A stretch of 64,000 nucleotides of DNA from Planctomycetota bacterium (GTDB taxonomy: Bacteria > Planctomycetota > Planctomycetia > Gemmatales > Gemmataceae). The translations under genes and the position numbers were made by a program. Shown in pieces: positions 34,573 to 43,207 of the stretch. Under the pieces are notes generated by a model that ran no database searches, was not told the origin of the DNA, and saw nothing but the letters and a program-made list of their open reading frames with translations. The DNA is taken from contig JAJXWW010000163.1 in assembly GCA_021781415.1 (NCBI GenBank), positions 1-64,000 of the forward strand, written 5' to 3'. Positions within the stretch are counted from its first letter, which is position 1. Every line of letters starts with the position of its first letter.

Positions 34573-34731
34573 CCAATACTCGCCTGTCCGGGTGAGGAAG
34601 GCCATCCAGAGGATGACTCTTGTCGCCGCCTTGGCAAGCAAGGGGGCTAATCCTCACCTAAGAACCACCGCTCGCCCCTGCGGCGCTCTGTGGCGTGTTT
34701 GTTGCTTCTTGAGGTACGTTTGATACCTCCA
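34537..34731 (-). ncRNA. Candidate structured small RNA, ~195 nt
   Basis: The minus strand between 34738-34766 (promoter) and 34537-34572 (terminator) appears to be a compact transcript of about 195 nt. Visible helices in order are GAGGTA/TACCTC near the 5' end, AAGAA/TTCTT closing onto CCAC/GTGG and CGCC/GGCG, GGTGAGGA/TCCTCACC enclosing CCTTG/CAAGG and AGAG/CTCT hairpins, and finally the terminator. No good ORF with ribosome site is contained; a 30-codon frame begins within the -10 box and so would lack its start. It lacks tmRNA, RNase P, SRP or tRNA signatures. Size would suit 6S RNA, but the fold is not a single long hairpin, so I leave it unnamed. Confidence 0.6.
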
Positions 34732-34737
34732 TCTAAC

Positions 34738-34766
34738 ATTATCGGTCCCTCTGCCCTAAAAGTCAA
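34738..34766 (-). promoter_or_regulatory. Sigma-70 type promoter for the candidate small RNA
   Basis: On the minus strand, TTGACT (34761-34766), a 17-base spacer and GATAAT (34738-34743) match the housekeeping consensus at 10 of 12 positions. The predicted start is near 34731. Confidence 0.75.
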
Positions 34767-34884
34767 GGCATTTGTAGGACAAATCTCGCGTCCTTCGCAT
34801 CGTGGGAGCGAAACCGAGGATGCGGAGGTGGAATAAGTCACCGATTGTTACAACCTATCCGACGCCCGTTGTCGGAAGAGAATC

Positions 34885-35685
34885 CTATTTTTCCACCGCC
34901 ACGACGTTGATGGCGTGCAATAGTTCCTCGAACCAGGACACCAGAGTTTGGGAGTCTTCGGCATGCGCGGTGACATCGTTTGGAGCCAAGGGGCCGACGC
35001 CGACGGCAACGCCGCCGTGCCCTGTCACGGCTTCGAAGGCTTCGCGGTCGTTGGGAGCGTCTCCGGCATAGAAGAGAAACGACGGTTCGCCGACCTGTTC
35101 CAACATTTTGCGCACGGCATCGCCCTTGGTCCAAGTGCCACCCACCAGCACCTCGACGGCGCGAGGGGCATCGACGATGCGCAGTTTTTCGGCCCACGAC
35201 TCAAGAAAACCCAGAATGCGCGCTTTCACTTCGGGAAGCAGCGACTCCTCGACTCCTCGATAGTGTACCGTGAAACCGTAGCGTTTATGCTCGACCCACG
35301 CGCCGGGATAGACGCGCTCGATGGCACGGAGACGGCGTGTGATTTCGTCGATCAATTGCACGCTGTCGCGGGCGGCGGGGTGAACGATCAGACTGCCTTG
35401 CAAGCGCATCTCGATCCCGCTTAGCCCGCTGTAGAGCAATTGCGGCAATCCGATCATCTCTTCCAATTCGTCGATGCGGCGTCCACTGAGAACGCCGACG
35501 TGAACGCGAGGCCGAGCTGCCAACTCGGCGAGAAGTTCGCGCGTTCCCGCCGCAAGCCGAGCCTGCCACGGATGTTCGACGATCGGCGTCAGGGTGCCGT
35601 CGTAGTCGAACAGCAACAGTAACTTCTCGCCGGAATGGTAGGCGGCGACAAGCGGCATCAGAACGTCGGGGAAAGGTTCGTTCAC
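34885..35685 (-). CDS. otsB: Trehalose-6-phosphate phosphatase
   Basis: Removes the phosphate from trehalose 6-phosphate, the last step of OtsAB trehalose synthesis, an osmoprotectant and storage route. The 266-residue HAD-superfamily protein carries LLLLFDYDGTLTPI (motif I, nucleophile Asp), SGRRI (motif II) and GDAPNDREAFEAV (motif IV Asp pair). It starts at GTG 35685, overlapping the otsA stop by four bases (GTGA), so translation is probably coupled. Note the order is otsA then otsB on the minus strand. Confidence 0.94.
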   Translation of the reverse strand: MNEPFPDVLMPLVAAYHSGEKLLLLFDYDGTLTPIVEHPWQARLAAGTRELLAELAARPRVHVGVLSGRRIDELEEMIGLPQLLYSGLSGIEMRLQGSLIVHPAARDSVQLIDEITRRLRAIERVYPGAWVEHKRYGFTVHYRGVEESLLPEVKARILGFLESWAEKLRIVDAPRAVEVLVGGTWTKGDAVRKMLEQVGEPSFLFYAGDAPNDREAFEAVTGHGGVAVGVGPLAPNDVTAHAEDSQTLVSWFEELLHAINVVAVEK

Positions 35686-37232
35686 GATACGCTCAACTTC
35701 AGTAAGGGCGTGCCGTTCTTGTGGGGCGAACGCAGGCCGCGCCGGAGTACCAACGTCTCTTCCGGTTCCACGTATTGACCGGCGGCCGACAGCAACATCC
35801 CCGCCCAGCGGTAGATGTTGTTATCCGACACCTGACGCCGCATGCGCTTCATACGACGCCGTTGCTCGGATGCCGGCATCGTCAGCGCCTTGTGATACGA
35901 GTCGGCCAAATCGTCCAAAGCATAGGGATTGACAATTACCGCGTCGGGCAGCTCGCGGGCCGCTCCGGTAAACTCCGAGAGAATCAGTACGCCTTGCTCG
36001 TCCGCGCGCGCGGCGACAAACTCCTTGGCCACGAGATTCATGCCGTCATGCAGCGAACTGACGACGCATGCCGAGGCCATGCGATAAAGCAGATACAATT
36101 TGTCCGGTCCATGATGCTCGTGCAAGAATACGATGGGATCCCAGGTCGAGTCGCCGTGCCGCCAGTTGATCTCCTCGACCAGCTTTTCGACTTCCTCGTT
36201 GAGCGCCCGATAGTCGCCGATGTGGACGCGGCTGGGAGCGCCGACTTGCACGAAACAAAACTTGCGCCGCCAATCGGGATACCGGCAGAGAAAGCGATCG
36301 ACCGCCCGCAGCCGTTCCGGGATCCCCTTGATGTAATCGACCCGGTCGACGCCAACCAGCAACGGCAGATTGCCGACGCGCATCTGGGCGCGGAAGCGTT
36401 TGCTGGCGCGGTCGAGATCGGGCGGGGCCAGGTTCGCAATCTCGTCCGGATCGACGCTGATCGGCTGAGGTTTGATGCTCGTCGATTGGCCGCGCCGCGT
36501 GACGGCGAAGCGCTCGAAACAGACGCGCGCCTCTAAATTGCGATCGACCGTCTCCATGAAATTGTTGCAGTGATACTGCGTGTGGAAGGCGAGCAGGTTG
36601 TTGCCGAGCAGGCCGTCGAGAATCTCTTCCTTCCACGGACAGACGCGAAACACTTCCGGATTGGGCCACGGGATGTGCCAGAACTGAACGACGATCAGAT
36701 CGGGCCGAGCCTGCCGCAACATGCGCGGCAAGAGCGCGAAATGATAGTCTTGAACGAAGACGATGGCCGATTCGCCCTCAATCTCTTCTAAAACGGCTTC
36801 GGTGAACTTGCGATTGACGCGGCGATACGCCTCCCAATGTTCGGATTCGAACCGGGGTCGGGTGTAGGCGGCGTGACACAACGGCCAAACGGCGGAGTTG
36901 GCGAAGCCGTAGTAATATCCCTCCTCTTCCTCGCGGCTAAGCCAGACGCGGCGGAGGGTGTAGCAAGGGTTGTCGGGGGGAACGCGGAAGCGGCCTTGCT
37001 CGTCGCTGACGGCGCGATCGGCGTCACCGCTGCCGTGCGCCACCCAAACGCCGCCGCAGGCACGCACGACCGGATCGAGCGCCGTCGTCACGCCGCTGGC
37101 CGGTCGAACGCAGAGGATCTCCTCGCCGCGGCGCACATGAATGTACGGTTCGCGATTGGCCACGACAACGAGACGATGATTGGCCAGCCGCGTTTGTACC
37201 ACTTCTTCCAGCCGCTCTTTTGTCCATGCCAT
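35682..37232 (-). CDS. otsA: Alpha,alpha-trehalose-phosphate synthase (GT20)
   Basis: Transfers glucose from a nucleotide sugar to glucose 6-phosphate. The 516-residue GT20 enzyme has the N-terminal glucose-6-phosphate loop region ([12 protein letters not shown]), [24 protein letters not shown], the [16 protein letters not shown] signature and the C-terminal [14 protein letters not shown] nucleotide-sugar-binding motif with EFTGAA after it. I choose ATG 37232, preceded by GGAGGGAACAGC, an excellent ribosome site; the track start adds 27 residues without support. It forms an operon with otsB. Confidence 0.95.
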   Translation of the reverse strand: MAWTKERLEEVVQTRLANHRLVVVANREPYIHVRRGEEILCVRPASGVTTALDPVVRACGGVWVAHGSGDADRAVSDEQGRFRVPPDNPCYTLRRVWLSREEEEGYYYGFANSAVWPLCHAAYTRPRFESEHWEAYRRVNRKFTEAVLEEIEGESAIVFVQDYHFALLPRMLRQARPDLIVVQFWHIPWPNPEVFRVCPWKEEILDGLLGNNLLAFHTQYHCNNFMETVDRNLEARVCFERFAVTRRGQSTSIKPQPISVDPDEIANLAPPDLDRASKRFRAQMRVGNLPLLVGVDRVDYIKGIPERLRAVDRFLCRYPDWRRKFCFVQVGAPSRVHIGDYRALNEEVEKLVEEINWRHGDSTWDPIVFLHEHHGPDKLYLLYRMASACVVSSLHDGMNLVAKEFVAARADEQGVLILSEFTGAARELPDAVIVNPYALDDLADSYHKALTMPASEQRRRMKRMRRQVSDNNIYRWAGMLLSAAGQYVEPEETLVLRRGLRSPHKNGTPLLKLSVS

Positions 37233-37541
37233 GTGCTGTTCCCTCCGAGGTGTCAACCGAGTGCGAGACATCCCCTTCGCGCCGACCGAGAATCGCGCGG
37301 AAAGGAGAATCATGCCAAAACGGGATCGAGCCGTAGGTTGCGAGATACGACTCTCAAAGGATATTAAAGCAGCATTTCTCGTGCCAAACGCGGCACAATG
37401 GTTCGATTCGAGTCCATATCACGAATATGCGAAAGCCGAGCGGCCAAACTGGAAAGGGGGCGAATCATCTCAATGGCAAGTTTCAGGCCGGATCGGAACT
37501 AAATTGCTCACACGGTCGGAGACCTTCCCATCCGAACTCGC

Positions 37542-37682
37542 TCAGCGCTTATTACCATACCAGGTAAGTCCGCCGACGACAAGCATAACGGCGGCGCAGA
37601 CAAACAGAATTTTTCCGGGATAGCCGCCGCTGCGATCGACCCAATCCCACAATTTAACGAAGGGAAGCACGATTTCATCCAC
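37542..37682 (-). CDS. Small single-pass membrane protein, 46 aa
   Basis: Too short for the track in this frame. A GTG start at 37682 is preceded by GGGAGGAATCGGCC, a strong ribosome site; the stop TGA is at 37542. The product has an amphipathic N-terminus (VDEIVLPFVKLWDWVDRSGG), one transmembrane helix (KILFVCAAVMLVVGGLTW) and a short basic C-terminus. No family is recognised. It sits about 300 bases upstream of otsA on the same strand; co-transcription is possible. Confidence 0.65.
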   Translation of the reverse strand: MDEIVLPFVKLWDWVDRSGGYPGKILFVCAAVMLVVGGLTWYGNKR

Positions 37683-37879
37683 GGCCGATTCCTCCCACGC
37701 AAGAGATTTAATCTACTATAGCTTGCGTCCGAGCAACTTGCTGGCTCGTTCGGAACGTAGGGGTTTTTAGGGACGGCCTCGCCGTTGGAACGCGGAATCG
37801 CGGCATCTTCGTCACAGTCGGCGCGACGCGCGGTCGGATAATTACGAGGGATGGATTCCATAATGCGAAAGGACGAAGC

Positions 37880-38317
37880 ATGATACGCTGCAAGCGCACG
37901 AAAATAGCGAGCCTCCTCGTGGGCATGAGCCTGACATGGGCGGGAGTCGTCTCCGCGGGACCGATTCTCAATCCGATGCAGCCGTGCGACTGCCCGCCGA
38001 CGCATTACAGTGCCATGCACGTCTTAACGCCGTTCGCCTGGCGCTGGGCCGCTTGGTGCCAGGGACCGCGCCTCTACACCTTCGCTCCCATCCACCATCC
38101 CGACGTGGCCACCAATTCCATGGTGGTTCGTTACCGTTGCCCCACCGTGCAACCGCTCCAGTACGAGTTGAAGAACTATTTGGGTTTGAATGGCTCGCCT
38201 CCCTCCTCCACCTATCAATCTCTCGCTCAAACACCGAAGGGACCAAGCCAGCAAGATCTGCCCCGTCCCAATTTGGAATACAATCCAGAGAAGCTCCCGC
38301 TACCAAAAGAAAAGTAG
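37880..38317 (+). CDS. Small secreted hypothetical protein
   Basis: A 145-residue exported protein: signal peptide (TKIASLLVGMSLTWAGVVSAG), then a segment with two neighbouring cysteines (MQPCDCPPTHYS), aromatic-rich region, and a Pro/Gln-rich tail (PSQQDLPRPNLEYNPEKLPL). ATG 37880 follows AAAGGACGAAGC. The proline-rich end and lack of catalytic motifs suggest a surface or periplasmic structural protein. Not recognised. Confidence 0.7.
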   Translation: MIRCKRTKIASLLVGMSLTWAGVVSAGPILNPMQPCDCPPTHYSAMHVLTPFAWRWAAWCQGPRLYTFAPIHHPDVATNSMVVRYRCPTVQPLQYELKNYLGLNGSPPSSTYQSLAQTPKGPSQQDLPRPNLEYNPEKLPLPKEK

Positions 38318-38348
38318 TTCTATCGCACCGTCGTCAGCTGCCCTGCTC

Positions 38349-38450
38349 GGCGAACCGGCGGCGTGAGCCGCCGGGTAAGGCGAACCGGAGCCGCGTGAGC
38401 CGCCGGTCGTTTGTTTGCTCCACCCGGCGGCTGACGCCGCCGGTTCGCCA
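38349..38450. repeat. CCGGCGGC palindrome cluster
   Basis: GCGAACCGGCGGCGTGAGCC, a second GCGAACCGGAGCCGCGTGAG unit, and the inverted CCGGCGGCTGACGCCGCCGG unit ending in GGTTCGCC. The family is the same as at 21535, with G/C changes that keep pairing. Confidence 0.9.
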
Positions 38451-38547
38451 TTTTCCTCCCCAAACGCGACAATAGGGATATGCCGCCCGCGCCGGTCTTC
38501 CGAAAGACGGCGTTTGCGTTTATTCTGAAGGAGGAGGAATTACGTTC

Positions 38548-40002
38548 ATGAAAACCTCGTTGTCGATTGCAGCCATCGTGTCGCTGTTCGTCGTGTTACC
38601 GGCATGGGCGGCCAAACCAGCCGTCCTTGCGCCGAACGTCGTCGTCATTCTCGCCGACGATCTCGGCTACGGCGATTTGCATTGCTACAACAAAGATTCC
38701 AAAATCCCCACACCGAACCTCGATCGCCTTGCCTCCCAAAGTTTGCGTTTCACCGATGCCCACACCCCGTGCGCCGTTTGCACGCCGACGCGCTACGGCC
38801 TGTTGACCGGACGCTACTGCTGGCGCTCGTCGCTGAAAAAAGGTGTTCTCGGCGGCTATTCGCCCGCGCTGATCGAACCCAAGCGCATGACTCTGGCCTC
38901 GCTCTTGAAACAGCAAGGCTACGTCACGGCGGGTCTCGGCAAATGGCATCTCGGACTCGGCGACCAGGCCAAGACCGATTTCGGTAAACCGCTCCGTCCC
39001 GGTCCTCTTTCCGCCGGCTTCGATTCCTACTTCGGCATCCCCGCCTCACTGGACATGCCGCCCTATCTCTTCCTCGACAACGAAGGGGTTTTGGAAGCGG
39101 CGACGGAGACGATTGCCGACAGCGCCATGCGCCGCAAGGGCGGCAAGGGATTTTGGCGAGGCGGAGCCATCGCGCCGCACTTCAAACACGTCGAGGTCTT
39201 ACCCACGTTGACCGATCGCGCGGTCGAGTTCTGTCGCAAACAATCGAAGGACCATCCGTTTTTCCTCTATTTGGCGTTGACCGGACCGCATACGCCGTGG
39301 ATGCCGACCGAGGAGTTTCGCGGCAAAAGCAAAGCCGGCTACTACGGCGATTTCACGGCGCAGGTCGATGCCTCCGTGGGCCGCGTTTTCAAGGCCTTGG
39401 ATGAGGCCAAGGTGTCCCACAATACTTTGGTGATTTTCACCAGCGACAATGGAGCGCATTGGCTGCCCGAAGACATCGAGAAATGGGGCCATCGCGCCAA
39501 CGGCAACCTGCGCGGCCAGAAGGCGGACCTGTGGGAAGGCGGGCATCGGGTGCCCTTCCTGGTGCGTTGGCCGGGCCAGGTTTCCGCCGGCGCGACGAGC
39601 ACGGAGTTAATCTGTCTGACCGATGTGTTGGCGACCGTTACTGAAATCGTCGGCGACAAGCTGCCCGACGACGCCGGCGAAGATAGTTTCAGCTTGCTGC
39701 CGGTTTTGCGCGGCGACAAGCGCGATCGACCGATCCGCGAGGCAATCGTGCATCACTCCGGCGACGGCACCTTTGCCATTCGCCAAGGTCCGTGGAAATT
39801 GGCGATGGCTCTGGGATCGCACGGCTTCAGCGCGCCGCACGACATCAAGCCCAAACCCGGCGAGGCCAAGGGACAGCTGTACAATCTCGACGACGACCCA
39901 AAAGAGCAGAAGAATCTCTGGCTGGAAAAACCGGATATTGTGGAGCGTTTGACGGCGTTGCTCCATAAATATCAGCGCGAGGGACGCAGCAGGCCGCGCT
40001 GA
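38548..40002 (+). CDS. Sulfatase (arylsulfatase-type, formylglycine-dependent)
   Basis: Hydrolyses sulfate esters, probably of a polysaccharide, in the periplasm. The 484-residue protein has a signal peptide (LSIAAIVSLFVVLPAWAA), metal-binding NVVVILADDLGYGD, the formylglycine motif CTPTRYGLLTGR (Cys78 is modified), GKWHLG, and the C-terminal DNGAHW and WPGQ blocks. Planctomycetes often carry many sulfatases. A formylglycine-generating enzyme is needed but not in this window. ATG 38548 follows GAAGGAGGAGG. An ECF sigma factor gene begins 23 bases later and may be co-transcribed. Confidence 0.94.
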   Translation: MKTSLSIAAIVSLFVVLPAWAAKPAVLAPNVVVILADDLGYGDLHCYNKDSKIPTPNLDRLASQSLRFTDAHTPCAVCTPTRYGLLTGRYCWRSSLKKGVLGGYSPALIEPKRMTLASLLKQQGYVTAGLGKWHLGLGDQAKTDFGKPLRPGPLSAGFDSYFGIPASLDMPPYLFLDNEGVLEAATETIADSAMRRKGGKGFWRGGAIAPHFKHVEVLPTLTDRAVEFCRKQSKDHPFFLYLALTGPHTPWMPTEEFRGKSKAGYYGDFTAQVDASVGRVFKALDEAKVSHNTLVIFTSDNGAHWLPEDIEKWGHRANGNLRGQKADLWEGGHRVPFLVRWPGQVSAGATSTELICLTDVLATVTEIVGDKLPDDAGEDSFSLLPVLRGDKRDRPIREAIVHHSGDGTFAIRQGPWKLAMALGSHGFSAPHDIKPKPGEAKGQLYNLDDDPKEQKNLWLEKPDIVERLTALLHKYQREGRSRPR

Positions 40003-40025
40003 GGGCATTTCGCGAAGGGGGACGA

Positions 40026-40682
40026 ATGGGTGCCACCGACAACGAAGTTGAGGAAAAGGAACTCGACGATCTGCTGAATCGTCTGAAGCGAGGAGAGCAG
40101 CAGGCGTTGGCGGAGTTGTTCGCGCGCTATCGCGAACAACTGCGGCGGATGATCGACGTGCGCCTCGATCATCGGCTCAATGGCCGCGTCTCCCCTTCGG
40201 ACGTGTTGCAAGAAGCGTACATCGACGCCCTCAAGCGCGTCGATCACTACTTCGCCAAGCCGGAGATGCCGTTCTTCCTCTGGCTGCGCTGGGTGGCCGG
40301 CCAACGCCTGATCGAAGTGCATCGCCAACATCTGGGCGCGCAGATGCGCGCCGCCGGACAGGAAATCTCGTTGACCTACGGCGGGACGCCGGCGGCGAGT
40401 TCGGCGTGTTTGGCGGCGCGGCTGGTGCAAAACCTCACCTCGCCGAGCGAGGCGGTGGTCCGCGCCGAACGCTTCTCCATGCTCGAAGACGCGCTGGCGC
40501 AAATGGACCCGATGGACCGCGAAGTGCTAACGCTCCGCCATTTCGAGGAGATGAGCAATACGGAGACGGCGATGGTGCTGGGAATTCAACCTGCCGCCGC
40601 CAGCAAACGCTACGTCCGCGCCCTGCATCGTTTGAAGGAGATTCTCACCCAGATTCCCGGTTTTCTGGACGAAACGCCATGA
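40026..40682 (+). CDS. ECF-type RNA polymerase sigma factor (planctomycete, kinase-linked)
   Basis: A 218-residue alternative sigma factor with region 2 (LKRGEQQALAELFARYREQ, then SPSDVLQEAYIDALKRVDHY) and region 4 (LAQMDPMDREVLTLRHFEEM, then ALHRLKEIL) of the ECF family. The long inter-region linker is typical of planctomycete STK-associated ECF groups. Its stop codon overlaps the start of the membrane kinase gene (ATGA), so stoichiometric production is likely, and kinase-dependent control of the sigma factor is a reasonable inference. No anti-sigma factor is adjacent. Confidence 0.92.
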   Translation: MGATDNEVEEKELDDLLNRLKRGEQQALAELFARYREQLRRMIDVRLDHRLNGRVSPSDVLQEAYIDALKRVDHYFAKPEMPFFLWLRWVAGQRLIEVHRQHLGAQMRAAGQEISLTYGGTPAASSACLAARLVQNLTSPSEAVVRAERFSMLEDALAQMDPMDREVLTLRHFEEMSNTETAMVLGIQPAAASKRYVRALHRLKEILTQIPGFLDETP

Positions 40683-42913
40683 TCGACCTTCCCAACGCGA
40701 AATCCGTACTAGCCTCGACCGAAGAGCGCGATCCGCTCGATTTGGTGGCCGAGGAGTTCGCCGAGCGCTGCCGCGTCGGAGAAGCCCCTTCGTTGAACGA
40801 GTATCTGACGCGCTATCCTCAATGGGCCGAAGAACTGCGCGAACTGTTGCCGGCCGCGGCCATGATGGAGGAACTCCGTCGCCACAAGCGCGGAACCCGC
40901 GCCCTCGCCGACTGCGAAGCCATCCAGCACCTCGGCGATTATCGCATTGTCCGCGAGATTGGCCGAGGCGGCATGGGCATCGTCTACGAGGCCGTGCAGG
41001 AATCGCTGGGTCGGCACGTCGCCTTGAAAGTGTTGCCGCGCCATTCGCTGCTCGATCCGAAAAAGCTGGCCCGCTTTCAACTGGAATCGCAAGCCGCCGC
41101 CGCCCTGCATCACAGCAATATCGTCCCCGTCTTTGGCGTGGGCGAACACGAGGGCTTGCACTACTACGTCATGCAGCTCATCCCCGGTCAGGGGTTGCAC
41201 GAGGTTCTCGCGCGTCTGCGGCAAGGGGAGTCGTGGACGACGATTCTCGGTCGGGATAAAGAAGTCAATCCCGATCTGGAATGGCGCGAGATCGTTCGCC
41301 TGGGCATTCAAGCCGCCGACGCGCTCGACTATGCCCACAAACACGGAACCCTGCACCGCGACGTGAAACCGGCCAACATTTTGCTCGATTCGCAGGGGAC
41401 GGTTTGGCTTACCGATTTTGGCCTGGCCAAACTGATGGAACAGAACAATCTCACCAGCACCGGCGATCTGGTGGGCACGCTGCAATACCTCGCGCCGGAG
41501 AGCCTGCACGGTCAATCCGACGCCCGCAGCGACGTTTACAGTTTGGGGCTAACCCTGTACGAACTGCTGACGCGCACCCCACCTTTCCCCGAATCGAATC
41601 CCGCGCGGCTTCTGCAACAGGTAAGCAACAACGAACCCATTCGCCCGCGCAAGCTCAAGCCCGCTCTGCCGCGCGATCTGGAAACGATCTTGCTCAAGGC
41701 CATTGCGCGCGAGCCGGCGCGGCGCTATCAATCGGCCGGAGTATTCGCCGACGATCTACGCTGTTTCCTGGACGATCGACCGATCCGAGCGCGGCGCATC
41801 AGCGCGGCGGAGCAATTGCTGCGCTGGTATCGTCACAATCGCATGGTCGCCGCCTTGTTGGCCGCGTTGGTGGTTGTGTTTCTGACCGGCTTTGGCGGAG
41901 TCATCTGGAAATGGCGCGAGGCCGAGAGCGCCCTGAAACGCGAGGCCGAACAACACGAATTGGCCGAGAAGGCGACCGAGCGGGCCGAGAGCAACGTCAA
42001 GATGTCGCTGCAAGCGCTCGAGGGCATCTTCAACGATTTGGCGGCTCGGGAATCGGGACCGCATTTTGCGCCGATGCCGCCGCGACCGCTGCGCGAGACG
42101 GAGCAAGAGGCCTCGCTCCTGCAACACATGCTGCAATTCTACGACGATTTCGCCAAAGAAAACGAGACGAACGCGCGCGTGCGGATCGAGGCGGCCAAGG
42201 CTCATCGCCGGGTCGGCGACATCCACGCACAGCGAGACGATCGCGCCAAAGCGACGGCATCCTACGCGCGCGCGACCATCATGCTCGAACAACTCGTCGA
42301 ATCGGTTCCCTCCGACCGCATTGCTCGCTGCGAGTTGGCTGAGACGCTCACCCGTTTCGATCCGCGCAATCCGCCTTCCGATGCCGAGACTCGGTGCAAT
42401 CGCGCGCTTTCCCTTCTGGAGCCGACCGAGGATGAAGAATCGCCGATCTCGCCTCGCTTTGCCCGCTTGAAGCAACGCATTCACGCCCATCTGGGTGGCA
42501 TTCTGGAAGCCCAAAATCGTCTCGATGAGGCCGAGAAATCGTATCGAACGGCGATCGCGCTGATGAAGTCGATGGGCCGGCGCGAGTTGCAGACTCCGTG
42601 GGTCATGCCGGAATTGGCTCGATTGCGCGAACGATCCGCCAAGCTATTGATCGAGCAAAAGAAAACGACCGAGGCCCATCGCGTCGCCGAGGACTGGTTC
42701 GCCGACTTGCAAAGATACGCGCGCTTCGGCCCTCCGTTCGCGGGGAAGAAGCATCCCATTTCGGGGCAATACAAAGAGCTGAGCGACATCTTCAAGCGTC
42801 TGGGCGATCCAATCCTCGCCGAACAAGTCGAAGCCGCTGAGAAAAAGCTGCGCCCCGGTCCTCCCCCTCGCCGCGGCCCCGACAAACGCGAACCCCCGTC
42901 GCCACCCTTCTGA
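40679..42913 (+). CDS. Membrane Ser/Thr protein kinase (Hanks-type) with TPR-like extracellular region
   Basis: A 744-residue protein. Kinase domain, residues ~80-360: GRGGMGIVYEA (glycine loop), VALKVL (Lys), HRDVKPANILL (catalytic loop) and TDFGLAKL (DFG). A single transmembrane helix follows (MVAALLAALVVVFLTGFGGV), then a helical periplasmic/extracytoplasmic part with tetratricopeptide-like periodicity and a proline-rich end. The 4-base ATGA overlap with the ECF sigma gene implies translational coupling. The track ORF begins upstream in the sigma gene; the true start is 40679. The substrate may be the sigma factor. Confidence 0.9.
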   Translation: MIDLPNAKSVLASTEERDPLDLVAEEFAERCRVGEAPSLNEYLTRYPQWAEELRELLPAAAMMEELRRHKRGTRALADCEAIQHLGDYRIVREIGRGGMGIVYEAVQESLGRHVALKVLPRHSLLDPKKLARFQLESQAAAALHHSNIVPVFGVGEHEGLHYYVMQLIPGQGLHEVLARLRQGESWTTILGRDKEVNPDLEWREIVRLGIQAADALDYAHKHGTLHRDVKPANILLDSQGTVWLTDFGLAKLMEQNNLTSTGDLVGTLQYLAPESLHGQSDARSDVYSLGLTLYELLTRTPPFPESNPARLLQQVSNNEPIRPRKLKPALPRDLETILLKAIAREPARRYQSAGVFADDLRCFLDDRPIRARRISAAEQLLRWYRHNRMVAALLAALVVVFLTGFGGVIWKWREAESALKREAEQHELAEKATERAESNVKMSLQALEGIFNDLAARESGPHFAPMPPRPLRETEQEASLLQHMLQFYDDFAKENETNARVRIEAAKAHRRVGDIHAQRDDRAKATASYARATIMLEQLVESVPSDRIARCELAETLTRFDPRNPPSDAETRCNRALSLLEPTEDEESPISPRFARLKQRIHAHLGGILEAQNRLDEAEKSYRTAIALMKSMGRRELQTPWVMPELARLRERSAKLLIEQKKTTEAHRVAEDWFADLQRYARFGPPFAGKKHPISGQYKELSDIFKRLGDPILAEQVEAAEKKLRPGPPPRRGPDKREPPSPPF

Positions 42914-43207
42914 CCTCATCTGACATCATTCCCTCGCTCCGCGAGTAAACGCACATCCCTTTGGCTTGCTCCATTTTTATGTACCACGCGCAATGAGAGA
43001 CACTCCGCACAGCCCCCTCGCTCCTTTGAGTACAGGGGAGAGGGAGTGGCTCTGTACGGTTAACCGCTCTACAGTTCTTGCTCGCTTCAGCGATCTGTGT
43101 TACAACACAAGAGATAAACGCGCGACTTCGAACGGCACCCAAGGTTTAAGTTCCGCGATCGTTCTCAAGGGTACGAGGTAGCGAGCAGGGATAATCACGG
43201 CGCGATT
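42914..43207. other. Upstream region of ptsI
   Basis: Contains a fragment of the CCCCTCGCTCC...GGGGAGAGGGA repeat (43010-43045) and a possible TTGCTC-16-TTACAA promoter near 43077-43104. No gene is supported. Confidence 0.4.

Noticed and set aside
34537-34731. Assigning the small RNA to 6S RNA (ssrS)
   Set aside because: Length fits but the expected long hairpin with a central bubble was not seen; name withheld.
34647-34841. Minus-strand ORF over the candidate RNA
   Set aside because: No ribosome site, and its start region overlaps the promoter; the internal ATG lies inside the -10 box.
37180-37623. 147-aa plus-strand ORF over the otsA leader
   Set aside because: Starts inside otsA, contains no motif, and overlaps the better-supported 46-aa gene on the other strand.
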